A stretch of DNA of 39,108 nt from positions 1 through 39,108 of the forward strand of contig CACOSS010000007.1 of NCBI GenBank assembly GCA_902629955.1, in the 5' to 3' direction. Position 1 is the stretch's first letter. The number at the start of each line of letters is the position of its first letter. Below the pieces are notes generated by a model that worked only from the letters and a program-made list of their open reading frames with translations, ran no database searches and had not been told where the DNA came from. Made by a program: the position numbers and the translations under genes. Origin of the DNA: an uncultured Pelagibacteraceae bacterium. Its GTDB lineage: Bacteria; Pseudomonadota; Alphaproteobacteria; Pelagibacterales; Pelagibacteraceae. This document shows positions 1 to 8,156 of this stretch, piece by piece.

Positions 1-744
1 TTTTTGTCAGAAGAAAGCGATGTTTTAGATTGTTATATTGAAATACATGCCGGTGCAGGTGGGACCGAGAGTCAAGATTGGGCTGAAATGTTAAAAAGAA
101 TGTATTTAAAATGGGCACAAAATAAAAAATATAAGTCAGTTGTAATAAGCGAACACAAAGGAGATGAGGCAGGTATTAAATCAACCACATTTCAAATTCA
201 TGGTGAATATTTGTATGGATGGCTTAAATCAGAGTCTGGCATTCATAGATTGGTTAGAGTTTCTCCATTTGACTCTGGCGCTAGAAGACATACTAGCTTT
301 GCTAGTGTTTGGGTTTATCCAATAATAGATGACAGTATTGAAATTGATATTAAAGAAAAAGATTTAAGAATAGACACTTATAGATCTAGTGGAGCAGGGG
401 GGCAGCATGTCAATACAACTGACAGCGCTGTAAGAATAACACATTTACCTACAAAGATTGTTGTTCAATGTCAAAATGAAAGATCTCAACATAAAAATAA
501 AGAAACATGTATGAGGATGCTTAAAGCAAGATTATATGACTTCGAATTGAAAAAAAAACAACAAGAAGCGGAAAATCTTGAGAATGAAAAAACTGATATT
601 GGTTGGGGACATCAAATTAGATCATATATTCTTCACCCTTATAGACTTGTTAAAGATAACAGAACTAGTTTTGAAAGTTCAGATCCTGATAAAGTGTTGA
701 ATGGTGAAATTGATTCTTTTTTAGAAAGTTCATTATATAATTAA
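1..744 (+). CDS. prfB: Peptide chain release factor 2 (5' part outside window)
   Basis: Release factor 2 recognises UGA and UAA stop codons in the ribosomal A site and triggers hydrolysis of the peptidyl-tRNA ester. The frame is open from the first base, so the gene starts upstream. About 118 N-terminal residues are missing compared with the usual ~365, judging from the spacing to known motifs. Visible are the tripeptide anticodon SPF (bases 262-270), which marks RF2 rather than RF1 (PxT), and the catalytic GGQ within [13 protein letters not shown] (GGQ at bases 397-405). The 45-residue gap between the two matches the E. coli protein. The region where many bacteria carry an autoregulatory frameshift lies outside the window. 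The TTG at base 4 is an internal codon, not a start. Identity is essentially certain. Confidence 0.97.
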   Translation, partial: FLSEESDVLDCYIEIHAGAGGTESQDWAEMLKRMYLKWAQNKKYKSVVISEHKGDEAGIKSTTFQIHGEYLYGWLKSESGIHRLVRVSPFDSGARRHTSFASVWVYPIIDDSIEIDIKEKDLRIDTYRSSGAGGQHVNTTDSAVRITHLPTKIVVQCQNERSQHKNKETCMRMLKARLYDFELKKKQQEAENLENEKTDIGWGHQIRSYILHPYRLVKDNRTSFESSDPDKVLNGEIDSFLESSLYN

Positions 745-870
745 ATGATTAAAAAAACTGTTTACGTATTCTTAATTCTTATTGTTGCATCTATAATTTA
801 TTTAAATTATTTTGGTATAACTACAAATAAATTTAATCAAAATATTATTATTATTCATCCTATTGTTTAA
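745..870 (+). pseudogene. 41-codon ORF, probable 5' relic of an envelope protein gene
   Basis: An ATG directly follows the prfB stop codon with no gap, as expected of an operon partner. It encodes a Lys-Lys start, one strong hydrophobic segment (about residues 5-22) and then YFGITTNKFNQN. This resembles the signal-anchor start of large AsmA/DUF3971-like envelope proteins. After about residue 34 it turns into a low-complexity Ile run and stops. The last ~69 bases lie antisense to the 3' end of the penicillin-binding protein gene. My reading is that a deletion removed most of the gene and left its first ~33 codons. It could instead be a genuine short membrane peptide. The family resemblance is from memory only and is weak. 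Confidence 0.4.
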
Positions 871-3159
871 TATCATATTTTTACTATTTTGATCCAAATC
901 TTTTTTTTTAAAAACCTCTATGATGGTTTTTTTTGAATTAAACGATGCTTTTTCTCCAGTTTTTGGATCGATTACCATCAATGTTATATTTTCTGCAACC
1001 TTGAATGGTCTTGCATCTTCTTTTTTAACAAATTCTTTAACAAATTTTTTAAATATTGGCATTGCAGTTCTTGCTCCTGTTTCTTTTTTTCCTAATGATT
1101 TAGGGTTATCAAAACCAACATACACGCCAATAATTAATTTTGAAGTAAAACCAATAAACCATGTATCTGTATTTTCGTTAGTTGTGCCAGTTTTACCAGC
1201 AATGTCTAAATTCAAATCTTTTAAGCCTTTTCCCGTACCTCTTTGAACAGCACCTTCTAGCATTGAGGTTATTTGATAGGCAGTTTGAGGAGAAAAAATT
1301 TGTTCAAAATCATCTTTAATATTAGGATATTTATTACTCAAATATGAAATTTGTTCACACTTATCACACTTCCTATTTTCATTATTCAAAATAGTTTGTC
1401 CCTCACCGTCTTGGACTCTATCAATTAAAATAGGTCTAACTAATTTACCTCCATTTACGAAAGAAGAATAAGCAGAAGTTAATCTTAACAGGGTTGTTTC
1501 TGCCGAACCCAATGATATCGATAATAGTTCGCTTGGGTTTTCATAAATGCCTAACTTCTTAGAAAAATTAATAATTTTTTTTAAACCTAAATCCTGGGCA
1601 ATTCTAACTGTCATTAAATTTCTCGATTTTTCAAGTCCAGTCCTCATTGTAGATAAACCATAAAATTTTTTTCCATAGTTTTCAGGCTTCCACAATTTTA
1701 AATCATCACCTTGTTTTAAAACTAATGGAGCATCGAGCACTAAGGATGATGGTTGATAATTATTTTCAAGAGCTAGTGCATAAATAAATGGTTTAAATGC
1801 AGATCCAGGTTGTCTCAACGCTTGAGATGCTCTATTAAACTCACTTTGTAAAAAACTGAAACCTCCACTCATAGCTAAAACCCTCCCAGTATAAGGATCC
1901 ATAACAACAATAGATCCATTAATTTCAGGCAGTTGTTTTAATTCATAAAGATTATTTTTATATTTTTTAACATAAATTATATTTCCCTTGTTTAATGGGT
2001 AATTGCTTTTTTTTACCCAATTAACATCTTTCTCTTTTATAAAGCCTTTGCTTTTATCATTGGTCTCAATCTCAATTTTTTCATTATCATTATTTGTTAC
2101 TATTGCAAGTTTCCAATCTATTGAATTTTCTAATCTAAATTTTTCAAGATCTTCTGACCAATTATTTTTATATTTTTTTTTTAACAACGCACCTCTCCAG
2201 CCTTTTCGTCTATCATAATTTATTAAACCTTGTCTAAGGGCATTAGTTGAAGCAGATTGAATTTTTAAATTAAGAGGCGTCTTAATATTTAAACCATTTT
2301 TATAGACTCTTTCAAAACCAAATTTTTTAACAATATCCTTTCTTATATCCTCAACATAGTATCTGGCATCCTCTAGATAAATCTTTTTTCTTTTTTTAAG
2401 TTTAATTGGTTCTTTAATAAATGAATTGTATTGTGCCTCTGATATAAAATTATTTTCAAATAAATTTTTAATTACAAGATTTCTTCTAAATTTAGCAAGA
2501 TCTTTATTTTTAAAAGGATTGTATCTACTTGGAGCTTTAGGTAAAGCGGCAAGCAAGGATGCTTCAACATAATTTAATTCGGTTATTGGTTTGTCAAAAT
2601 ATCTCAGGCTCGCCGCAGCTATACCGTAAGATCCACTTCCTAAATAAATTTCATTTAAATAAAGTTCTAAAATACGTTCTTTAGATAATGCTCTTTCGAT
2701 TCTGAAAGCAAGTATTGCCTCTTTTATTTTTCTATTAATACTTACTTCATTTGATAACAAAAAATTTTTAGCTACTTGTTGGGTGATTGTTGATGCACCC
2801 TCTAATCTTTTTGATGAAAGAAAGTTTGATATATTATTTTTAGTTGCTCTCAATACTCCTTTTGCATCTACCCCGGGATGATTAAAAAAATTTTTATCCT
2901 CAGCTGACAAAAATGAATTTATAATTTTATTTGGTATTGAAGAATAAGGAACAAATATTCTTTTTTCAGAGGAAAAATCGTTTACTAACTCTCCATCACC
3001 TGAATATACTTTACTAGAAACAGGCGCTTTATAACTCTTTAAAAATTTGTAGTCAGGAAGTTTATTTGAGAAAACCCATAATATTGCTATCACAAGTATA
3101 GTGATTCCCAAAAAACTTGCTGTTCCTAAAACTAGAATTTTTTTAATTAAATTGCTCAT
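802..3159 (-). CDS. mrcA: Penicillin-binding protein 1A, bifunctional transglycosylase/transpeptidase
   Basis: A class A PBP that polymerises lipid II into glycan strands and cross-links the peptides, anchored in the inner membrane with its domains in the periplasm. Residues 8-31 form the single membrane anchor. The GT51 domain shows the catalytic Glu87 in AEDKNFFNHPG and the second motif GASTITQQVAKNF (121-133). The transpeptidase domain has SxxK (Ser453, Lys456), SxN as SRN (512-514) and KTGT (656-659). An OB-like insert lies between the two domains, as in PBP1A. At 785 residues it is of normal length. The last ~30 residues are Asn/Ile-rich and unlike family ends, and they overlap the relic downstream of prfB. 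It is divergent from RNase E, with an 86-base spacer. Confidence 0.95.
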   Translation of the reverse strand: MSNLIKKILVLGTASFLGITILVIAILWVFSNKLPDYKFLKSYKAPVSSKVYSGDGELVNDFSSEKRIFVPYSSIPNKIINSFLSAEDKNFFNHPGVDAKGVLRATKNNISNFLSSKRLEGASTITQQVAKNFLLSNEVSINRKIKEAILAFRIERALSKERILELYLNEIYLGSGSYGIAAASLRYFDKPITELNYVEASLLAALPKAPSRYNPFKNKDLAKFRRNLVIKNLFENNFISEAQYNSFIKEPIKLKKRKKIYLEDARYYVEDIRKDIVKKFGFERVYKNGLNIKTPLNLKIQSASTNALRQGLINYDRRKGWRGALLKKKYKNNWSEDLEKFRLENSIDWKLAIVTNNDNEKIEIETNDKSKGFIKEKDVNWVKKSNYPLNKGNIIYVKKYKNNLYELKQLPEINGSIVVMDPYTGRVLAMSGGFSFLQSEFNRASQALRQPGSAFKPFIYALALENNYQPSSLVLDAPLVLKQGDDLKLWKPENYGKKFYGLSTMRTGLEKSRNLMTVRIAQDLGLKKIINFSKKLGIYENPSELLSISLGSAETTLLRLTSAYSSFVNGGKLVRPILIDRVQDGEGQTILNNENRKCDKCEQISYLSNKYPNIKDDFEQIFSPQTAYQITSMLEGAVQRGTGKGLKDLNLDIAGKTGTTNENTDTWFIGFTSKLIIGVYVGFDNPKSLGKKETGARTAMPIFKKFVKEFVKKEDARPFKVAENITLMVIDPKTGEKASFNSKKTIIEVFKKKDLDQNSKNMILNNRMNNNNILIKFICSYTKII

Positions 3160-3182
3160 TTATGTTTATTTATTTAATAAAT

Positions 3183-3213
3183 TTGTTAATGTTAAGGCAA
3201 CAGAATTTATAAA
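3183..3213 (+). promoter_or_regulatory. Candidate promoter for RNase E gene
   Basis: In the 86-base divergent spacer a TTGTTA hexamer (3183-3188) is followed after 18-19 bases by TTATAA/TATAAA (3207-3213), about 33 bases before the ATG at 3246. This fits a sigma-70 promoter with a short leader. Such matches are common by chance in A+T-rich DNA, so confidence is low. Confidence 0.3.
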
Positions 3214-3245
3214 ATATTACTAATGAAAATAATAAACAAAAAATT

Positions 3246-5009
3246 ATGGAAAAGAATTTATACATTGATGCTTCGCATCCCAATGAAACCAGAGTTGTAC
3301 TTAAATCGAACGGAAACATTGAAGATTACGAATACGAAAGTCTAAAAAGTACATTAATTAAAAATAATATCTATCTAGGTAAAGTCAGTAGAGTTGAACC
3401 TTCTCTCCAAGCTGCATTTATTGATTTTGGAAGAGAGAGACATGGTTTTTTGTCATTTAATGATATTCAGTCTGATTACTATCAAATACCACAAAATGAT
3501 TTGGATAAAATCAAACAGGAAGAGGAAAAGGCAAGAGAAGAATTAATAAAAGAGAGTGAAAAAGAAGAAGAAAAAAATATTTTAGATAATAAAGTTGATA
3601 TAGATAGTTCCGTTGAAAAAAAAACAGATTACGTTTCTAATTCTGACAAAAATAACGCTGAAAAAAAGTATCCATTTAAAAGATATAAGATTCAAGAAGT
3701 AATTAAACCAAATCAGGTCATACTTGTTCAGGTTTTAAAAGATGAAAGAGGTATGAAAGGAGCGGCATTAAGTACATTCATTTCAATTGCTGGGAAGTAC
3801 ATTGTTCTTATGCCTAATACACCAAAAGGTGGTGGCATTTCTAGAAAAATTTTTAATTCTGCTGATAGGAAAAAAATTCGATCCATACTCAACCAAATTA
3901 AAATTCCAAAAGAGATGGGAATTATTGTAAGAACTGCTGGATCAAATAAGTCTAAAAATGAAATTGACCGAGATTTACAAAGTTTAATTAAAGTTTGGGA
4001 GTCTATAAAAGAAAATGCCATGAATTCTATAGCTCCTTCAATTATTCATAAAGAAAGTGAAATTATCAAGAGAACATTAAGAGATATGTATGATGAAGAT
4101 ACACAAAATATAATTGTAGAGGGAAATGAGGGGTATCAAAAAGCTAAAAATTTTATGAAATTAATTATGCCAAGCCATGTAAAGAAAATTAAAAAATATA
4201 GAGAAAAAGTTCCTTTATTTATTAAAGAGAAGATTGAAACTAAACTAAATGAAATTTTTGAGACGACTGTTAAGCTTAATTCAGGTGGATATTTAGTTAT
4301 CAACCCAACAGAAGCTTTAATTTCTATTGACGTAAACTCTGGAAAATCAATAAAACAAAAAAATGTAGAAAGCACTGCTTTAGATACAAACTTAGAAGCA
4401 GCTGAAGAAATTGCTCGTCAAATAAAAATAAGAGATCTATCTGGTCTAATAATTATAGACTTTATAGACATGATGAACTTTGGAAATAGAAGATTAATTG
4501 AGCGAAAACTTAAAGAAAAATGCAGAAATGATAGAGCAAGAATTCAAATTGGTCGAATAAGTAGTTTTGGTTTATTGGAAATGTCGCGGCAAAGATTACG
4601 AGAAAGTTCTGTAAAATGGAAAATATCCCTTACCAATGAAACATATGCTCTTAAAATTATAAAAAAGTTAGAAATCGATGCAATTGAAAATAAAGCAAAA
4701 ATTGTTGATTTAAGCGTATGTCAACAAATTAGTAATTATATAAAAGAGAATTTAAGTGAAAATATAAAATTTACCGAGAAGAAAAATAAATTTAAAATAA
4801 ATATTATAATTGATAATTCAATGATTATTTCTGATTATAAAATAGAATATAAAAACAAAAGTAAAAAAATTCTTAGCACTTTAGAAAATATTACTATACT
4901 TGAAAAAGTAAAAGAGGAAATTGTAAAAGACCATAAATTAGAAAAAGTTAAAAAATTTAAAAAAAGAAAATTTAAAAAAAAAAAATTTTTCAAAAAAAAA
5001 ACTAAATAA
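3246..5009 (+). CDS. rne: Ribonuclease E/G family endoribonuclease
   Basis: A single-strand endoribonuclease for mRNA decay and rRNA/tRNA processing. An S1 RNA-binding domain (about 39-150) is split by a charged Glu/Lys insertion at about 82-142, as in alphaproteobacterial RNase E. The DNase I-like catalytic core carries the two metal-binding aspartates Asp362 (SIDVNSGK) and Asp405 (IIIDFIDMM), 43 residues apart as in E. coli Asp303/Asp346. After MSRQRLR the usual zinc-link CPxC motif is absent. The protein has 587 residues and lacks the long degradosome scaffold of E. coli RNase E; it ends in a Lys/Phe tail encoded partly by a run of twelve A (4974-4985). Its 3' end overlaps convergent thiG by 8 bases. 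It could be named rng, but the split S1 domain favours rne. Confidence 0.92.
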   Translation: MEKNLYIDASHPNETRVVLKSNGNIEDYEYESLKSTLIKNNIYLGKVSRVEPSLQAAFIDFGRERHGFLSFNDIQSDYYQIPQNDLDKIKQEEEKAREELIKESEKEEEKNILDNKVDIDSSVEKKTDYVSNSDKNNAEKKYPFKRYKIQEVIKPNQVILVQVLKDERGMKGAALSTFISIAGKYIVLMPNTPKGGGISRKIFNSADRKKIRSILNQIKIPKEMGIIVRTAGSNKSKNEIDRDLQSLIKVWESIKENAMNSIAPSIIHKESEIIKRTLRDMYDEDTQNIIVEGNEGYQKAKNFMKLIMPSHVKKIKKYREKVPLFIKEKIETKLNEIFETTVKLNSGGYLVINPTEALISIDVNSGKSIKQKNVESTALDTNLEAAEEIARQIKIRDLSGLIIIDFIDMMNFGNRRLIERKLKEKCRNDRARIQIGRISSFGLLEMSRQRLRESSVKWKISLTNETYALKIIKKLEIDAIENKAKIVDLSVCQQISNYIKENLSENIKFTEKKNKFKINIIIDNSMIISDYKIEYKNKSKKILSTLENITILEKVKEEIVKDHKLEKVKKFKKRKFKKKKFFKKKTK

Positions 5010-5778
5010 TTCCTTTGTTTGAAGTAGATCTTCTTCCATATGTAATTTGATCTATTCTTCCTGCTAAATATGAATAACGACCAGCAATTACAGAAAGTTT
5101 CATAGCTTCTGCCATTTGAAGAGGATTTTTTGCTTTAGCTATTGCAGTATTTATTAAAACACCATCACATCCTAATTCCATCGCTATAGCTGCATCTGAT
5201 GATTGTCCTAGACCAGCATCAATAATTAAAGGTAATTTAGTTTGGGATCTTATTATCTTAATATTTGTTTTATTTAATATTCCTAAACCTGATCCAATAG
5301 GAGCAGCAAGTGGCATAATCGCAACTGCTCCAACATTTTCAAGTCTCTTAGCCATTAAAGGATCGTCATTGCAATAGACCATAACCTTAAAACCTTCTTT
5401 ACTTAAAACTTCAGTAGATTTGAGTGTCTCTATCATATCTGGAAAAAGTGTTTTTTTATCTCCAAGCACTTCTAACTTTACCAGTTTCCATCCACCAATC
5501 TCTCTTGCTAATCTTAAAGTTCTTAATGCTTCTAAAGATGTAAAACAACCTGCTGTGTTTGGTAAGTATGTGATTTTTTTTGGGTTAATATAATCCATTA
5601 GTATTGGTTTTCGTTTATCTTGTATATTCACTCTTCTAACAGCGACTGTTACTATATCAGCTCCAGAAAGCTCTACACAATTAGCACATTCCTCAAAATT
5701 TTTATATTTGCCTGTCCCAATAATAAGTCTAGATTTATATTTTTTATTTGAAATTATAAACGAGTCATTTTTTTTCAT
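5002..5778 (-). CDS. thiG: Thiazole synthase
   Basis: ThiG condenses 1-deoxy-D-xylulose 5-phosphate, dehydroglycine/glycine imine and the sulfur carried on ThiS thiocarboxylate to form the thiazole phosphate of thiamin. The protein is a TIM barrel. The Schiff-base lysine is in WKLVKLEVLGD (Lys101 counting from the chosen start), and phosphate-binding glycines are seen in MPLAAPIGSGLG and DAGLGQSSDA. I choose the ATG at 5778 (258 residues), which is preceded five bases upstream by a strong GGAGG. A GTG at 5790 is in frame but would place the start inside thiS. Co-transcription and translational coupling with thiS are very likely. It overlaps the convergent RNase E gene by 8 bases. Confidence 0.95.
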   Translation of the reverse strand: MKKNDSFIISNKKYKSRLIIGTGKYKNFEECANCVELSGADIVTVAVRRVNIQDKRKPILMDYINPKKITYLPNTAGCFTSLEALRTLRLAREIGGWKLVKLEVLGDKKTLFPDMIETLKSTEVLSKEGFKVMVYCNDDPLMAKRLENVGAVAIMPLAAPIGSGLGILNKTNIKIIRSQTKLPLIIDAGLGQSSDAAIAMELGCDGVLINTAIAKAKNPLQMAEAMKLSVIAGRYSYLAGRIDQITYGRRSTSNKGII

Positions 5779-5779
5779 T

Positions 5780-5998
5780 TTACCCTCCACCTATAAAATG
5801 AACAATTTCAATTCTATCAAAATCTTTAATCTTTATTCTTCCTAAATTTTGCTTATTTACAATTTTTTCGTTTAATTCAATTGCAACTTTCTTTTTAGGA
5901 ATTTTATATTTACTAATCACATCTTTTAAAGTCATTTTGGGCTTTATAATAAATTTCTTCCCATTTATTTTTATTTTTACTTTGTTTATTTTTTTCAT
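5780..5998 (-). CDS. thiS: Sulfur carrier protein ThiS
   Basis: A small ubiquitin-fold protein whose C-terminal glycine is adenylated and converted to a thiocarboxylate, the sulfur donor to ThiG. It has 72 residues from the ATG at 5998. The upstream in-frame extension to 6040 would run into the divergent aroQ start and looks spurious. The beta-grasp pattern and the conserved C-terminus (VHFIGGG, ending in Gly-Gly) identify it. The codons for those glycines contain the ribosome-binding site of thiG. Only 16 bases separate its start from divergent aroQ. Confidence 0.9.
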   Translation of the reverse strand: MKKINKVKIKINGKKFIIKPKMTLKDVISKYKIPKKKVAIELNEKIVNKQNLGRIKIKDFDRIEIVHFIGGG

Positions 5999-6014
5999 AA
6001 TATATAAATGATTA

Positions 6015-6464
6015 ATGCCACATAGAATAATAATTATCAATGGACCAAATATTAATTTATTAGGTGAAAGAGAAAAATCGCAGTATGGTGAATTAACTTT
6101 TGATGAGTTAAAAGAAAAATGTTTACAAACAGCTACTAACCAAAAAATAGAAATTGAATTTTACCAGTCAAATATAGAGGGTGAAATTGTAACAAAAATT
6201 CAAGACTCAATTAAAAACTATGATGGTATTATAATAAATGCTGCTGGCTTTACGCATTCCTCTGTTTCAATACGTGATGCACTAGAGATATTTAAAAAAC
6301 CTAAAATCGAACTCCATATTTCTAACATATACAAAAGAGAAGAATTTAGACATAAATCATTGATAAGTGATGTCGTTACGGGAATTATATGCGGCTTAGG
6401 TGTAAATGGTTATATTTTAGCCATAAATGCAATGCAAGAATTATTAAAAAATGGAAATAGATAA
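6015..6464 (+). CDS. aroQ: 3-Dehydroquinate dehydratase, type II
   Basis: It catalyses dehydration of 3-dehydroquinate to 3-dehydroshikimate in the shikimate pathway, in the cytoplasm as a dodecamer in characterised members. It has the normal 149 residues. The signature NGPNINLLG is followed by the catalytic Tyr24 (SQYG). Other active-site positions are Asn75 (INAAGFTH), His81 and His101 in ELHISNIYKREEFRH, whose Arg contacts the substrate. It overlaps accB by 14 bases. The aroQ-accB-accC order is common in alphaproteobacteria, so a single transcript is likely. The 16-base gap to divergent thiS leaves no room for two separate promoters; at least one must lie inside a neighbouring gene. Confidence 0.96.
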   Translation: MPHRIIIINGPNINLLGEREKSQYGELTFDELKEKCLQTATNQKIEIEFYQSNIEGEIVTKIQDSIKNYDGIIINAAGFTHSSVSIRDALEIFKKPKIELHISNIYKREEFRHKSLISDVVTGIICGLGVNGYILAINAMQELLKNGNR

Positions 6465-6819
6465 AAAAGTCATAAAAAAATTAATTGAAGCACTAGAAGA
6501 TTTAAAAAAATCTATTGGTAAAACTGGAGAAAGATTAGACCTACAAGAAATAGAAAAAGAAAGTGGAGTAAGTGTAAATGAAAATTACAAAGCAGTAAAA
6601 AGCCCAATAATTGGAACTGCTTATTTGGCTCCAGAGCCTGGGGCAAAACCATTTGTTGAAGTTGGTAAAAAAATAAAAAAGGGTGATACTGTTATGATAG
6701 TTGAAGCTATGAAAACAATGAATCATGTTCCATCAACATGCGATGGGATAGTAAAAAAAATTTCAGTCGAGGATGGTCAACCTGTTGAATATGATCAAAT
6801 ATTAATTTTTGTTGAATAA
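6451..6819 (+). CDS. accB: Biotin carboxyl carrier protein of acetyl-CoA carboxylase
   Basis: This carrier shuttles carboxybiotin from biotin carboxylase (AccC) to the carboxyltransferase, making malonyl-CoA for fatty-acid synthesis. The biotinylated lysine is Lys88 in the invariant EAMKTM motif. The preceding segment SPIIGTAYLAPEPGAKPFV (51-69) is the 'thumb' typical of bacterial AccB. At 122 residues it is shorter than E. coli AccB (156), because the Ala/Pro-rich linker between the N-terminal helix (about 1-38) and the biotinyl domain is nearly absent. It overlaps aroQ by 14 bases and accC by one base (TAATG), indicating tight translational coupling and balanced production with AccC. Confidence 0.96.
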   Translation: MEIDKKVIKKLIEALEDLKKSIGKTGERLDLQEIEKESGVSVNENYKAVKSPIIGTAYLAPEPGAKPFVEVGKKIKKGDTVMIVEAMKTMNHVPSTCDGIVKKISVEDGQPVEYDQILIFVE

Positions 6820-8156
6820 TGTTTAAAAAAATTCTTATTGCAAATAGAGGAGAAATTGCCGTAAGAGTTATAAGAGCCTGTAAAGAATGGGGTATTTCAA
6901 CTGTAGCTATCCACTCAGATGTGGACAGGGAAAGTATGCATGTTAAATTAGCTGACGAAAGTGTTTGCGTTGGTCCGCACCAACCATCTAATAGTTATCT
7001 AAATATACCATCAATTATGTCAGCTATTGAATTGACTGGCTCAGAAGCTGTTCATCCTGGTTATGGATTTTTGTCTGAAAACTCTAATTTTGCAAAAATA
7101 TTAGAGGAAAATAATATAAAATTTATTGGACCATCGTCAAAATTAATAAAAATGATGGGAGATAAAATTCAAGCAAAAAAAATTGCAAAAGAAAATGGAT
7201 TACCTGTAATTGAAGGTTCAGAAGGTGGTGTATCAAACATCGATGAAGCAAAAGAAATTTGCAAAAAAATTGGATTTCCAGTCTTAATAAAAGCTGCAGG
7301 TGGTGGTGGTGGAAAAGGAATGAAAATTGTAAATGATGAGAACAAATTCAAAGAGTTATTTCTCGCAGCAAAATCAGAAGCAAAAAAATTTTTTGCAAAT
7401 GATGAGGTTTATATAGAAAAATTCTTTGAAGATCCTAGACATATCGAGGTACAAGTTTTGTCAGGAAAAAATCGTACGGTCCATTTATATGAAAGGGATT
7501 GCTCTGTTCAAAGAAGGCATCAAAAATTAATTGAGGAAACTCCAAGTCCAATTCTTAATAATGAAATAAGAAATGAATTATTTGAAAAAACAGTAAATAT
7601 GGTATCTAAAATTGGGTATGAAGGTGCCGGTACTGTAGAATTTATTTATGAAAAAGGAAAATTTTATTTTTTAGAAATGAATACAAGAGTTCAAGTTGAG
7701 CATCCAGTAACTGAAATGGTTACAGGTATTGATATTATTAAAGAGCAAATTTGGATAGCATATACAGGAAATACTGCTTTAGAACAAAAAGACATTTCCC
7801 CAAGAGGACACGCTATAGAATGTAGAATAAACGCCGAGGATGCAAGTAAAAATTTTCAACCATCTCCTGGTATTATAACTATGTGTCATCAACCTTCAGG
7901 TTTTAGGACAAGAGTAGATGGAGCTATTTATCAGGGATATAAGGTTACTCCTTTTTATGATAGTATGATTTGTAAACTAATTTGTCATGGTAGAAACAGA
8001 GAAGAAGCAATTCAAAGAATGAATCGTTCCTTAGATGAATTTGTTATCGAGGGTATCACAACTACAATAAAATTACATAAAAAATTATTAGGCCATAAAA
8101 AATTTTTAGAGAATGATTTTAATGTTACTTGGCTGGATAAAGATAAAATAATTTAG
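6819..8156 (+). CDS. accC: Acetyl-CoA carboxylase, biotin carboxylase subunit
   Basis: An ATP-grasp enzyme that carboxylates the biotin on AccB using bicarbonate and ATP. It has the usual 445 residues. The N-terminal domain begins FKKILIANRGEIAVRVIRA. The glycine-rich ATP loop AAGGGGGKGMKI lies near residues 159-170. The metal-binding Glu274 (TVEFIYE) and Glu286 (LEMNTRVQVEHP) keep the 12-residue spacing of the family, followed by the catalytic RVQVEHPVTEMVTG strand. The start overlaps the accB stop by one base. Its 3' end overlaps the convergent DUF2155 gene by 4 bases. The aat gene, which often follows accC in alphaproteobacteria, is not here. Confidence 0.97.
   Translation: MFKKILIANRGEIAVRVIRACKEWGISTVAIHSDVDRESMHVKLADESVCVGPHQPSNSYLNIPSIMSAIELTGSEAVHPGYGFLSENSNFAKILEENNIKFIGPSSKLIKMMGDKIQAKKIAKENGLPVIEGSEGGVSNIDEAKEICKKIGFPVLIKAAGGGGGKGMKIVNDENKFKELFLAAKSEAKKFFANDEVYIEKFFEDPRHIEVQVLSGKNRTVHLYERDCSVQRRHQKLIEETPSPILNNEIRNELFEKTVNMVSKIGYEGAGTVEFIYEKGKFYFLEMNTRVQVEHPVTEMVTGIDIIKEQIWIAYTGNTALEQKDISPRGHAIECRINAEDASKNFQPSPGIITMCHQPSGFRTRVDGAIYQGYKVTPFYDSMICKLICHGRNREEAIQRMNRSLDEFVIEGITTTIKLHKKLLGHKKFLENDFNVTWLDKDKII

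Noticed and set aside
920..1246. 108-codon open frame on the plus strand inside the PBP1A gene
   Set aside because: Antisense to well-conserved PBP1A codons including the KTGT region; no family resemblance.
5999..6014. Possible TPP riboswitch ahead of thiS
   Set aside because: Only 16 bases separate thiS from divergent aroQ, far too few for the ~100-base aptamer, and no conserved CTGAGA-type core is seen.
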